NCBI GenBank assembly: GCA_964289745.1
Contig: CAXYMM010000001.1
Location: 1,240,001 to 1,304,000, forward strand
Reading direction: 5' to 3'
From: Ekhidna sp964289745
Lineage (GTDB): Bacteria > Bacteroidota > Bacteroidia > Cytophagales > Cyclobacteriaceae
DNA: 64,000 bases
The notes below the pieces were generated by a model that was given only the letters and a program-made list of their open reading frames with translations, did not search any database and was not told the DNA's origin. Below, in pieces: positions 36,101-43,624 of the stretch; position 1 is the first letter of the stretch, and the number at the start of each line of letters is the position of its first letter. The translations under genes were made by a program, and so were the position numbers.

Positions 36101-37212
36101 CACCACAAAGCTCCATTGGAATCCTTAATCACGGACTGAATGTTATTGTCTGGCAGATTTACATCATTCTCAAAGGTATTAGCTGTGTACTTGACAGATC
36201 CAGCTGGACTGATTCTAAGCACACCACCATATCCTGTACTTACCCACACCACACCATTGTGATCTTCAACAAGAATATCCAGTACAGTTTCATAGTTGGA
36301 ATTGCTTAGGTGATTAGGCAATAAAGAAACCTTATTAAAACTCTTCCAGTCAGGACTACTGAGATGAAGCCCCTTTGTCCAGGATCCAGTCCAAATTCTA
36401 CCCAGCCTATCCACATTGATAGCATTAATCCCCTTTAATCCAAATGCCACGCTTGCGGGTAATTCCTCTATATGATAATTGCGTGTATTGAAGGCAAAAA
36501 GTCCTTTTCCAGATCCAATGAGAAGCGTTTCTTTGTTTTTTTCATAGTATATGGCCATAGCCTCACCATAGTCCTGGTCAAAAGAAACTAATCGCTTCTC
36601 GGATGGATCATATTTGTGTAGTTCATTTTTAGACACAGCCCATACGTTTCCATAGGTGTCTGTAACAAGGCCCAGAACTGCCTTTTCCTCTAAAAAACGA
36701 GCGGTTGGCTGCTGTTGATTAGGGTCCAAACGAAACAAACCCTCTCCCCAGGTGGCGACCCAAACATTTCCCTCATGATCTTCAGCAAAATCAGTCACAC
36801 GAAGAACACGATACGTCCGCTCTGGATTTAAGCGATTATTGTAATTTTCAAATTGGTCTAGAATAGGATCGTATACAGCAATGCCACCACTCTTAGTACC
36901 TACCCATATATTTCCGGAGCTATCTTTGAATAGAGTTTCAATATTCTCATTTTCAAGTTGGGAGTAGCGTTCATTTGGACGTAAAATCTTGATGTTTTCC
37001 CCATCAAAGCGATTAATCCCTCCCTCGCAAGCCAACCAGAGAAAGCCCAGATCATCCTTGATTATTTTCGAAACATAATTATTGGAAAGACCAGTTGATA
37101 TGTCAAAATACTGCAATGAAAATTCATCATCTTCATTAGCCTGAAACGCAAATTGCCGGCTTACGAAAACCAGCAGTGTAAACACATATAATATCCCCCT
37201 TTTCCACATCAT
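33148..37212 (-). CDS. Hybrid two-component system sensor/regulator (HTCS)
   Basis: 1354-residue inner-membrane regulator fusing sensor kinase and response regulator. Order: signal/first helix (about 1-23), periplasmic two-part beta-propeller of Reg_prop repeats (about 30-690, with repeated IWVGT and LWCGTWGGG-like blades), Y_Y_Y domain (about 705-770), membrane helix (about 781-803), HisKA with phospho-His837 in ISHELRTP, HATPase (to about 1050, VIDNGKGI and GSGIGLSLSKK), receiver with phospho-Asp1145 in IIISDVMMPEMDG, and an AraC-type helix-turn-helix (about 1250-1350). Such proteins bind oligosaccharide in the periplasm and switch on the neighbouring susCD and enzyme genes. The ligand is unknown, presumably a galactan fragment. 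Confidence 0.96.
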   Translation of the reverse strand: MMWKRGILYVFTLLVFVSRQFAFQANEDDEFSLQYFDISTGLSNNYVSKIIKDDLGFLWLACEGGINRFDGENIKILRPNERYSQLENENIETLFKDSSGNIWVGTKSGGIAVYDPILDQFENYNNRLNPERTYRVLRVTDFAEDHEGNVWVATWGEGLFRLDPNQQQPTARFLEEKAVLGLVTDTYGNVWAVSKNELHKYDPSEKRLVSFDQDYGEAMAIYYEKNKETLLIGSGKGLFAFNTRNYHIEELPASVAFGLKGINAINVDRLGRIWTGSWTKGLHLSSPDWKSFNKVSLLPNHLSNSNYETVLDILVEDHNGVVWVSTGYGGVLRISPAGSVKYTANTFENDVNLPDNNIQSVIKDSNGALWCGTWGGGIGYSRDERNFIHLPGTKGLKVSSFAEFGEWMLAGTKAGVFVYKMGEPENGPVEHLLKSNKIKEVFLDSRERIWVGTQREGLFLLNRKKGRFTTIHHFAEGVEFKSGLQSNRISKVIEDTNGTIWVGTYNGLYSFDERSTSFIRRDDNLGGHFPSVIILSIMFSLGQDLWVGVPGGLLHLQIQDDTLRFVRKYNAEDGLKNDYITAVSQDQSSSIWFSTASGIATIPAGGEAVINLAGAQGGVHSMNINSYYNDGEKIYFGSSDGLLTLNPLQMDLKVDSLEIAFTSLKVDNVEVRAGDVVNGRKILAKSISYADEIKLTHRESIMSLGFVSNDFGDRENLKYKYRIAGLNDSWIDNGSKSEISFIDLDAGSYTLELRASKDGVSWGAIKQIKINVLPPPWKSNWAYGIYILFLSAIAVYISRFFVNRAELEANLELARMNEVKETELSNAKLKFFTNISHELRTPLTLIMSPIAEILNRRSLDTDVRESLNYVDKNAKKLFDLINQLLDFRKADQGQLKLKVAQGNFVKFIREIYLTFKGYAEAEVVQYTFDTSSEQILLAYDRDKMEVVICNLLSNAFKFLGKNGTVQISVTEDEHNCYISVIDNGKGISEENLAKIFDRFYQIKGTQSSSIIGSGIGLSLSKKIVSLHSGDIEVRSKPRKGTSFIVTLPKGVDHFQPEDMIEGFEDSEAISGYEKESGNVDTGLELSDLSIDDGKINILVVDDNLDIRNYLESIFEKEGYHVLKAENGLEGKDLAFSQVPDIIISDVMMPEMDGLEMCRILKGDLRTSHIPVILLTARTSKVYEIEGLDHGADDYVSKPFDASVIRSRIASQVENRRKVRSYLINKVRFKPNTVHRAVNKEEKFIQDVSGLIESSIQDAEFNIEGLADELCMSQSTLYRKIKSLTGFSIAGFVRSIRLKKAAEILIAEDIKLSAVAYSVGFNDYKYFKKTFTEQFGLSPRDYRQNKLDELQKQLE

Positions 37213-37283
37213 AACATTAAATCTAACATTAAATCTATGAGCTTGAAAAGCCCGGATTAGTATCTTAATTTAACTCATTTTGG

Positions 37284-38819
37284 CTACATTCCAAGGTTCT
37301 TAACTTCATCCAATTTGACCTTAAGTTGACTAACAACCTCTGGATAGTCATTGGCAAGATTTATCATTTCGCCCTCATCCTTCCTTAGGTTATATAGTTG
37401 CTCTTCACTTGAAAAACCCGTTTCCACCTTCTTTGCACTCATCCACTTCGGGATGTTCTTGTCTGCTGGAATGGGAAGGATGTATTTCCAATCATTATTC
37501 CTGATACCCAAGGTATAGGACTCTTCTAGCATATATTCTCTGCCTTTGGGATCTTTACCTAACAAAGCTCCCAATTGATCTTCACTATCAATACCCTCTC
37601 CATCTTGGAGATCCACATCTACCAACGCTGCAAAAGAGGCCATAAGGTCGACTTGGGATATTAGAGCATTACTAACCCCTTTTTTAACCTGTCCAGGCCA
37701 GTATACTATGGTTGGAACCCTAGTTCCTGCTTCAAAGGCGCTATATTTTCCTCCACGATAGGGTCCAGCAGGTTTATGATTCCCAATCTTCTCTTCTGCT
37801 AAATCTTCATATCCATCGTTTAAAACTGGGCCATTGTCGCTTGTAAAAACAATCATGGTATTCTTGTCTAAACCCAACTGCTCTAACTTCTGTACGATCT
37901 GGCCAGTCATCCAATCCATTTGTACAATGGCATCTCCTCTTGGCCCCATCTCACTCTTTCCCTGGAAGTTTTCATGGGGAAGGCGTGGGACGTGGATATC
38001 GTGAAAAGAAAAGAATAGGAAAAAAGGGTTATTTTGGTTTTGCTCGATAAATTCAATGGCCTTTCCTGTAAACACATTTGGAAACTCTTCATCCACCCAA
38101 AGAGCACTTTCTCCCCCTGTCATAGCCCCAATTCGACCTACGCCGTTAATTAATGTCTGGCTATGTTGTTCGTCAGAAATGTACCTTGCATTTTCCTTTG
38201 TGGCTTTTTGCTGACCCAAATCCTCTTTATATGACACTCTGATAGGTTGAGAACTCTCTAAGTTTACCACATCATGGTTTTCCAAATAGACTGTAGGAAC
38301 CCTATCACCAGTGGCCGGTAGCAAAAAACTGTAGTCAAATCCTAACTCAAGAGGTCCAGGAGATACTTTTTCATTCCAATTTACCTGACCAAGACCAAGC
38401 CCTAAGTGCCATTTACCCACCACTGCGCTCTTGTAACCTGCTCTCGCTAAAACTTTGGGCAATGTTGTTTTTAAGGTATCAATTAGTAATGGAGCATCAC
38501 CAGGTAGGATTTTTGCGTCATTTCTGAAAGCATATTCACCTGTAAGGAGTGAATACCTACTGGGAGTGCAAGTAGCAGCAGTACTATGTGCATCCGTGAG
38601 TTTCAAACCATTCTGAACCAGCCGGTCTACATATTTTGTCTCGACACCTGTGGCTCCATAGCTGCTTAAATCACCAAACCCTAAATCATCAACATAGAAT
38701 ACTAAGATGTTTGGTTTATCAGGACTCACATCCTGTTCCTTTGATGGGCTTCTCATGGAGCAACCGACAATCAAAACGGGTAAAAACAGTTTTATAAGAA
38801 ATTTGGTCATCTTGAGCAA
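37284..38819 (-). CDS. Arylsulfatase-type sulfatase, lipoprotein (family S1)
   Basis: 511 residues; the lipoprotein signal ends LIVGC (Cys20). VDDLGFGDLSSYG at 43-55 is the first metal site. CTPSR with Cys84 is the formylglycine motif, followed by YSLLTG. GKWHLGLGLGQVNW follows, and TSDNGPVLNDG carries the second metal site. It has the longest insertion (about residues 165-235) of the five sulfatases here and a Thr rather than Ser/Gly after the Cys, so it probably belongs to another S1 subfamily with different regiospecificity. It lies upstream of the HTCS in the same direction (71 bp gap) and is the last recognisable pathway gene before the integrase. Confidence 0.92.
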   Translation of the reverse strand: MLKMTKFLIKLFLPVLIVGCSMRSPSKEQDVSPDKPNILVFYVDDLGFGDLSSYGATGVETKYVDRLVQNGLKLTDAHSTAATCTPSRYSLLTGEYAFRNDAKILPGDAPLLIDTLKTTLPKVLARAGYKSAVVGKWHLGLGLGQVNWNEKVSPGPLELGFDYSFLLPATGDRVPTVYLENHDVVNLESSQPIRVSYKEDLGQQKATKENARYISDEQHSQTLINGVGRIGAMTGGESALWVDEEFPNVFTGKAIEFIEQNQNNPFFLFFSFHDIHVPRLPHENFQGKSEMGPRGDAIVQMDWMTGQIVQKLEQLGLDKNTMIVFTSDNGPVLNDGYEDLAEEKIGNHKPAGPYRGGKYSAFEAGTRVPTIVYWPGQVKKGVSNALISQVDLMASFAALVDVDLQDGEGIDSEDQLGALLGKDPKGREYMLEESYTLGIRNNDWKYILPIPADKNIPKWMSAKKVETGFSSEEQLYNLRKDEGEMINLANDYPEVVSQLKVKLDEVKNLGM

Positions 38820-39276
38820 TATTTACCTTCAAAGCAATTAAAATAGGCTTCTATAGAGGCTCACTCATCGGTTATCTATGGGGGGTATATCGGTCATTCT
38901 CAAGATTCCAGAATACTTTCATAGACCTTTGTTGTCTTAACCAGACTCTTAAAGGATGAAATGGCGCGTTAGTTTAAGACCAAAAGTGATGCGGCAGGGA
39001 AATGTCATTTAAGCACACTAAGCGATGCTGATCATTTCAATTTAATACCCCAATTGCAATAGTGCTCTAGTGTGACGGACAGATTCAGAGTCTGTTCTAG
39101 TGAATTAGAACGTTTATCCCCCTTTGTTGGGGTGACAAAGCCCTTGATTTTTAAAATGACTGGACGCTTACTTAAAACGAAATTTTGTTAGTTGAGTGGG
39201 TTCGATTCCTTATTGGAATTGAACTACTAATCAAGTTGTGTACAAGAGACACATCTCTTGATGGTTAAAGTTTACA
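38820..39276. other. Noncoding stretch with clustered hairpins
   Basis: 457 bp without a coding region. Successive inverted repeats are visible: ACAGA-TTCAGAG-TCTGT (39079-39095), TTCTA-GTGAA-TTAGAA (39095-39110), CCCC-CTTTGTT-GGGG (39118-39132), TTCGATTCC ... GGAATTGAA (39200-39222) and CAAGAG ... CTCTTG (39243-39260). The first three loosely imitate anticodon, variable and T arms of a class II tRNA, but no acceptor or D arm fits. The last may end the integrase transcript. Confidence 0.45.
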
Positions 39277-40497
39277 CTAAAGATCATTAATTATCTGATC
39301 ATTAAACTCATCAATCCTTTTACTGCCCAAACTTGCAAGATAGACCTGAGTGGTTTTTACACTTTGATGACCTAACATCTCACTAATAGCTGTGAGCGGA
39401 ATTGCTTTATCATTAGCCATTGAAGCAAAGGAGTGTCTAGAAACATAAGATGTGAGCTTTTCTTTGATACCAACACGCTCCCCCAATCTTTTCAACAGTT
39501 TGTTGTACCTAATCAGAGCATAATGAGCTTCCTTATTCTGAAGTTCAGGCTCATCACTTTTGATAACTGGCAGGATATAATCATTCTCTTCTTTTCCTTT
39601 TAGATAATAGTCCAAAATTGACTTTAGTTGCTCTGATAGTTTGATATCATAATGTTTACCTATCTTTCTCCTTCGATATCGAATCCTTCCATCAACAATA
39701 TTCTCAAGTTTTAAATTTGCCATATCAATAAAGGATGCTCCCATCAAATAAAAACTAACCAGAAAATAATTCCTTGCATCAAAAAGTGAATCCTTAGCGT
39801 CTAGCTCTAGCTGAATGATTTTCCGAATAGATTCAAAATTGATAGCGCGTTTCTTAGTAGGCTTAGTTCGAATAATATACTGATTGAAGGGATATGAATT
39901 AGAATCAATAATATTATTCTTGATTGCTCTATTGTAGATCGCTCTAATGGTTCGCATATAAACAGCCAAACCATTTTCAGTACAACCTTTTGATAGATAA
40001 TAGTTGTCGAACTTCTGAAGAAAGTCATATGTCAATTCCTCAAATCCGAAATCAACACTCATAGTGAAGTTTTTAACTTCCCTCAATACATTTTTGTAGC
40101 TTCTTGCATTTCCAACTTTACCTTTCGATACGAGCTCTTCAATAAGCTTTTGAGTATATAAATAAAAGGTAACCTTAGAGTCACGTCCTAGAATTTTTTC
40201 TTTTACATCTGTAACGGAAAGAGATAGTAACTCCTTTTTTTCTTCAAGCTTAGTGACAGTATCTAATGCCTCTCCCCGTTTCCTAATTAATATGTTATTG
40301 ATTCTTGATACATTATCAAATCCTTTAAAAGAAGTTCTTATCATTTTCTTAGATTCATCCTAGGCCTTATCGGGTATTTCATACCCTGTCTTTATTGCCG
40401 TTGTTCTACGTTTGTGAGTTAGACGAAGGACGATTGGATAGGTCCCATCTTTTTTTTGTCTACGTTTATTCAGGGAGAGAATAATATGAGTCTTCAT
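39277..40497 (-). pseudogene. Tyrosine recombinase (Bacteroidota integrase) interrupted by an in-frame TAG
   Basis: Integrase of mobile elements. Reading from the ATG at 40497 gives MKTHIILSLNKRRQKKDG and an N-terminal arm-binding domain, then a TAG at 40360-40362 (codon 46) in the context IPDKA-stop-DESKK. Related integrases have Trp here (KxWD), so one TGG to TAG change explains it. The same frame then runs open for 360 codons to 39277: SAM-like core-binding domain, then a catalytic domain with SRHSFASMA and LGHQSVKTTQVYL, whose Tyr is the nucleophile. An internal ATG at 40344 could give a 355-residue protein lacking the arm domain. It sits 115 bp from the tRNA fragment, as expected for an integrase beside its att site. 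Confidence 0.85.
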
Positions 40498-40500
40498 AAT

Positions 40501-40519
40501 TTGCACGCAAATTGCACGC
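40501..40519. repeat. Direct repeat upstream of integrase
   Basis: TTGCACGC occurs twice with an 11-bp period (40501-40508 and 40512-40519), just before the original integrase ATG. Such short direct repeats near att can be arm-type integrase sites or a promoter element; function is inference. Confidence 0.4.
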
Positions 40520-40611
40520 GTTTTTTAAATTTATATAACTCAAGCATACATTAAAAGATTATTTAATAGCTATTTAAGGCATATTAAAATCGTATTGATT
40601 CAAAAATTACA

Positions 40612-40656
40612 TGACTCATAATCAGTAAGTCCCAGGTTCGAGCCCTGGTGGGGCCA
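40612..40656 (+). other. 3' half of a CAT-anticodon tRNA gene, putative attR
   Basis: Contains the anticodon loop CTCATAA (40615-40621), 3' anticodon stem, variable region AAGTC, T stem CCAGG, T loop TTCGAGC, T stem CCTGG, acceptor strand TGGGGCC and discriminator A. The 5' anticodon stem matches only its last three bases, and no D arm or 5' acceptor strand precedes it. Identity to a tRNA thus begins at the anticodon loop, the usual crossover site of tRNA-targeting tyrosine recombinases. It is most like a Met or Ile2 (CAT) tRNA. No intact copy occurs in the window. Confidence 0.8.
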
Positions 40657-40679
40657 CATCCTAAGCATCAGTTTTAGCA

Positions 40680-40716
40680 AAACCCTCTAATATCATGTTT
40701 AGGGGGTTGTTTTTTA
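40680..40716 (+). terminator. Rho-independent terminator after the tRNA fragment
   Basis: Stem AACCCTCTAA (40681-40690) / TTAGGGGGTT (40699-40708), with one G-U pair, followed by G and six T. It is probably the original terminator of the tRNA gene, which marks the DNA to the right as native chromosome. Confidence 0.82.
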
Positions 40717-41880
40717 AACTAACCCACATTTTAACAAGTGCCACTTGCGTAACAGGATTCCATGAGCAATTAAAACAAAACACATAGACATTTGTACAGA
40801 TTAAGGAAGCGATTCTAATATCGTCGTACGACTCCAAAACTCCCGAGGCACTCGTAGCTCCTTTTGGTAAAGACCATGCAACCAACCAAAGAGAAGTAGC
40901 CACTCCAATGGTTTTCTCCCGATGTTATCGACAAAAAGTAATGACGCTACAGCGTCATGAATGCGAATTCCTTCAGAAAGTACATTTATTGGCAGAGCGT
41001 CTTGCTCTTAAAAGCGAATAACTGGACAAAGTACCGCACCTTAGCAAAAAACCACATCCACACTAACCAGTTGTTGAAATGAAGCCAGTCCTATCCCCTT
41101 TTAGAATCTAGAAAATGGTTTTGAATAGCTTATCAGAGTTGTTCAACAGATTTCTTAAAAATAGTTTTTCCCCGATGATAACGTTTCGATAATTTCATTA
41201 ATTTAATGACTCGCTTACTGGCTTCCTTAAAGTATGTTCAATATTTTAATGCCGCATCATATTTGCCAATTAAAATCAGGTACCTAGTGGTTTTAGGTAT
41301 TAACAGTAGAGAAATAAAAAATATTATTGCTGAAAGATTTTCAATCTAGAATATCCAACGCCACGTTTAAAAATCAAACCATAGAATGTTTTCTGCGGAA
41401 ATTGAATATTTTGTCAAAAGTAATTAATAAGAAAGGAGAAGAACAATCTCATAATAATTGTTGTTTGTTGGATGCTTGTTAACACTCCTCTGAATCTGGC
41501 TGGTGCAATTTCACTTATATTCGAAGGGATCATTACCGATGCTAATCCTCCTATTACTAAAGACATTTTGAACTCTACAGAAGCTTCTACTATGCCAGAA
41601 CCCTAAGCTGATACATTAAAAAGTATGGAAATAATTCGCAACGTGATTCTTCGACCAAATCTATCTGGCAAGCTACCTGCAGAAAACGCATCTGCAGTAC
41701 AGCCCAAAAGCATAGACGATACATTGAATGCGCTGGCTATACTGGTAAACTATAATGCTTGATCTAATCTCTTTACCGCCCCATTTGTCACACCGCTATC
41801 CAACCCAAATAGAATTTCTCCTAGAGTTGCTACAAGTGTAATTGAGGTGATATACGCTTTATTTTTTTAGATTCCAATTT
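40715..41880 (-). pseudogene. Decayed XylE-like sugar porter (MFS)
   Basis: No single frame is open, but ordered pieces match a sugar:H+ symporter. The N-terminus reads YITSITLVATLGEILFGLDS from 41860 down. PDRFGRR follows the second helix and SEIAPARFRGVLTS the fourth, in one frame with two TAG stops and then a TGA. Further pieces are PKTTRYLILIGKYDAAL, ASFQQLVSVDVVF, VDNIGRKPLE and SWNPVTQVALVKMW in shifted frames. The C-terminal 75 or so residues are missing at the tRNA terminator. An open stretch at 40661-40903 is part of this relic, not a separate gene. Confidence 0.8.
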
Positions 41881-42504
41881 TTAGTCGTCGCTAAGTAAAT
41901 ACCGACGTCTTAATTAAGCGCAAAGAATTAAGTATTACGGATTATAGAGTATTTACCTTGAATGGACATTTAGCAATATTCCTAGTCATTTAAGTGTACT
42001 CAATCAGTTGCATACTGAGTCTAATAGAGGTGGTCAGTTTTTCTGTTTTGAAATTGTAATTCAATTCCATCGAGATAAAATGCAATGGATTGACATTTAG
42101 TTCATTAGGGAGTAAAAGAGAGAGGAGTACCGAAGTATCAGGGTCTTCACTTTCGAGGGCGGAAATGTCCTGATGTCTAGCAATTGTTTTATTGTCTCTA
42201 AAGAGTACCTTAATCTCCCAAGACCTTTTGAAGCTCTAAGAAGATCGGAGAGTAAAGAGAAGGCTATGGAAAAGTTTAGAAATTTTGGTCTTCAACGATT
42301 TTTGAATTGCGGATTTTTTTCATGCCAACCAATCATCCATGATTAATCTAAAAATAGTATAATTCTTAGTCATCAAGAAATCATAAGACTGAAAACCCAG
42401 GCTATGGCTACTCATAGCAACCTTTTACTCTTAACTATTTCTAAGATCACATAGATAGGAGTAATTTGCCACGTGTTTAACGTCAATTTTTGAAAATGTT
42501 TTAA
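41881..42504. other. Degenerate intergenic region upstream of the sigma factor
   Basis: No start-to-stop gene. On the minus strand an open stretch without ATG at its head (42235 down to a stop at 41990) reads protein-like text such as WEIKVLFRDNKTIARHQD and LLLPNELNVNPLHFISMELN, perhaps a relic of another lost gene; no family recognised. Promoter signals of the plus-strand sigma factor should lie near 42450-42500. Confidence 0.4.
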
Positions 42505-43065
42505 ATGGATGCTCAGGATAAAATCATAATCCATGAAATAAAGCAAGGAAATAGAAATGTATTTAAAGGGATATATGATAATTACTATTCTTTGCTTGTC
42601 AGCTTTGCATCTGGCTATCTGCATACGAAAGATATAAGCGAAGATGTAGTCCAAAATTTTTTTACTCACCTATGGAAAAATCGGTCGACCATTGAGGTAA
42701 AAAGTTCACTCAAGACTTATTTCTATGTCTCTATAAAGAACAGATGTCTAAATCGATTAAGAGACATGAACATTCGAGACGAGCGAAATCTAATTTATTT
42801 GACTACCGTATTAGAAATGAATCTAGACATTAATGAGGACGAAGATCTCATTGCTATGATCCATGAAGCATTAAATTCATTGCCAGATCAAATGAAGAAA
42901 GTGTTTCAAAAAAAATATTTCAACGGTTTGAGCATCAAACAAATTGCCAGCGAAATGTCAGTTACTGAAAACACAGTCAATACCCAATTAAAGCGTGGAA
43001 AAAAGAAACTCTGGGGGTTATTGAATGATGTATATAAGTCAATAAATCTATTTTTTTATTGCTAA
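42505..43065 (+). CDS. ECF-type RNA polymerase sigma factor
   Basis: 186 residues. Region 2 (about 20-90) holds DNYYSLLVSFASGYLHTKDI and VVQNFFTHLWKNR, the core-binding and -10-reading helices. Region 4 (about 125-175) reads LPDQMKKVFQKKYFNGLSI followed by an HTH with EIASEMSVTENTVNTQLKRG-like residues. Bacteroidota FecI-like sigma factors of this size pair with a FecR anti-sigma and a TonB receptor, which follow here at 43.6 and 44.8 kb. The 560-bp gap before the anti-sigma is longer than usual. Confidence 0.93.
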   Translation: MDAQDKIIIHEIKQGNRNVFKGIYDNYYSLLVSFASGYLHTKDISEDVVQNFFTHLWKNRSTIEVKSSLKTYFYVSIKNRCLNRLRDMNIRDERNLIYLTTVLEMNLDINEDEDLIAMIHEALNSLPDQMKKVFQKKYFNGLSIKQIASEMSVTENTVNTQLKRGKKKLWGLLNDVYKSINLFFYC

Positions 43066-43624
43066 TATTTGACAAAAGCTATTGGGTTTTCTATTAACTT
43101 AGAAAAGTACAATAGTGAGGCGTTTTCACCTCATCAAAAACAATGATGTTTGGGTCTCGATGCTATATATTGTAGCTAAAAATACATACTTATCTAGACA
43201 ATCAATCTTTTTTAACTTCACTTCCCCGCACCAAGAAACTTGATTCTAAATCATGCAATTGGGTTTCTAGTTAGTAGCAATAGACCTCAAAATCGAAAAA
43301 CTTGCCCTATGACTAAGGAGCTAAGATAATTGTTGGGTTTGTTTTTAGAATCATTTTCCCCGAAAAAGGAAAAAAATCAATTTTTATCTATCGCACTATT
43401 TAGGATTAACAAAAGAAGAACTAAAGTCTTTTACTGGCTCTTGGTTCACCTATTCAATTTCGACAATGAGAATTTCCGACGAGTATAGGGTCGCGGTGAA
43501 ATATATGAATTTGTAATTTTTGAGTCTTTCTGATCTTATTAAATAAAAATATCATTTTTTTCTCCCTCATTTGTCGCCAATTTTAAAAAGTTATGTGTCC
43601 GTATGATGAAATTATTAGAAAATA
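43066..43624. other. Long gap between sigma and anti-sigma genes
   Basis: 559 bp. A stem TGAGG-CGTTTTCA-CCTCA (about 43115-43132) may end the sigma transcript, though no T-run follows. An ATG-less open stretch ending about 43517 reads GLTKEELKSFTGSWFTY and MRISDEYRVAVKYMNL, which is protein-like but unrecognised and may be a relic. A promoter for the anti-sigma/receptor genes is expected here. Confidence 0.4.

Noticed and set aside
39075..39136. Possible class II (Leu, CAG) tRNA
   Set aside because: Anticodon-like and variable-like stems exist, but there is no D arm, no matching acceptor strands and the T loop lacks TTCRA.
40661..40903. 80-codon minus-strand open stretch next to the tRNA fragment
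   Set aside because: Its SWNPVTQVALVKMW segment aligns with the tenth/eleventh helix region of a XylE-like porter, so it is a piece of the adjacent pseudogene, not a gene.
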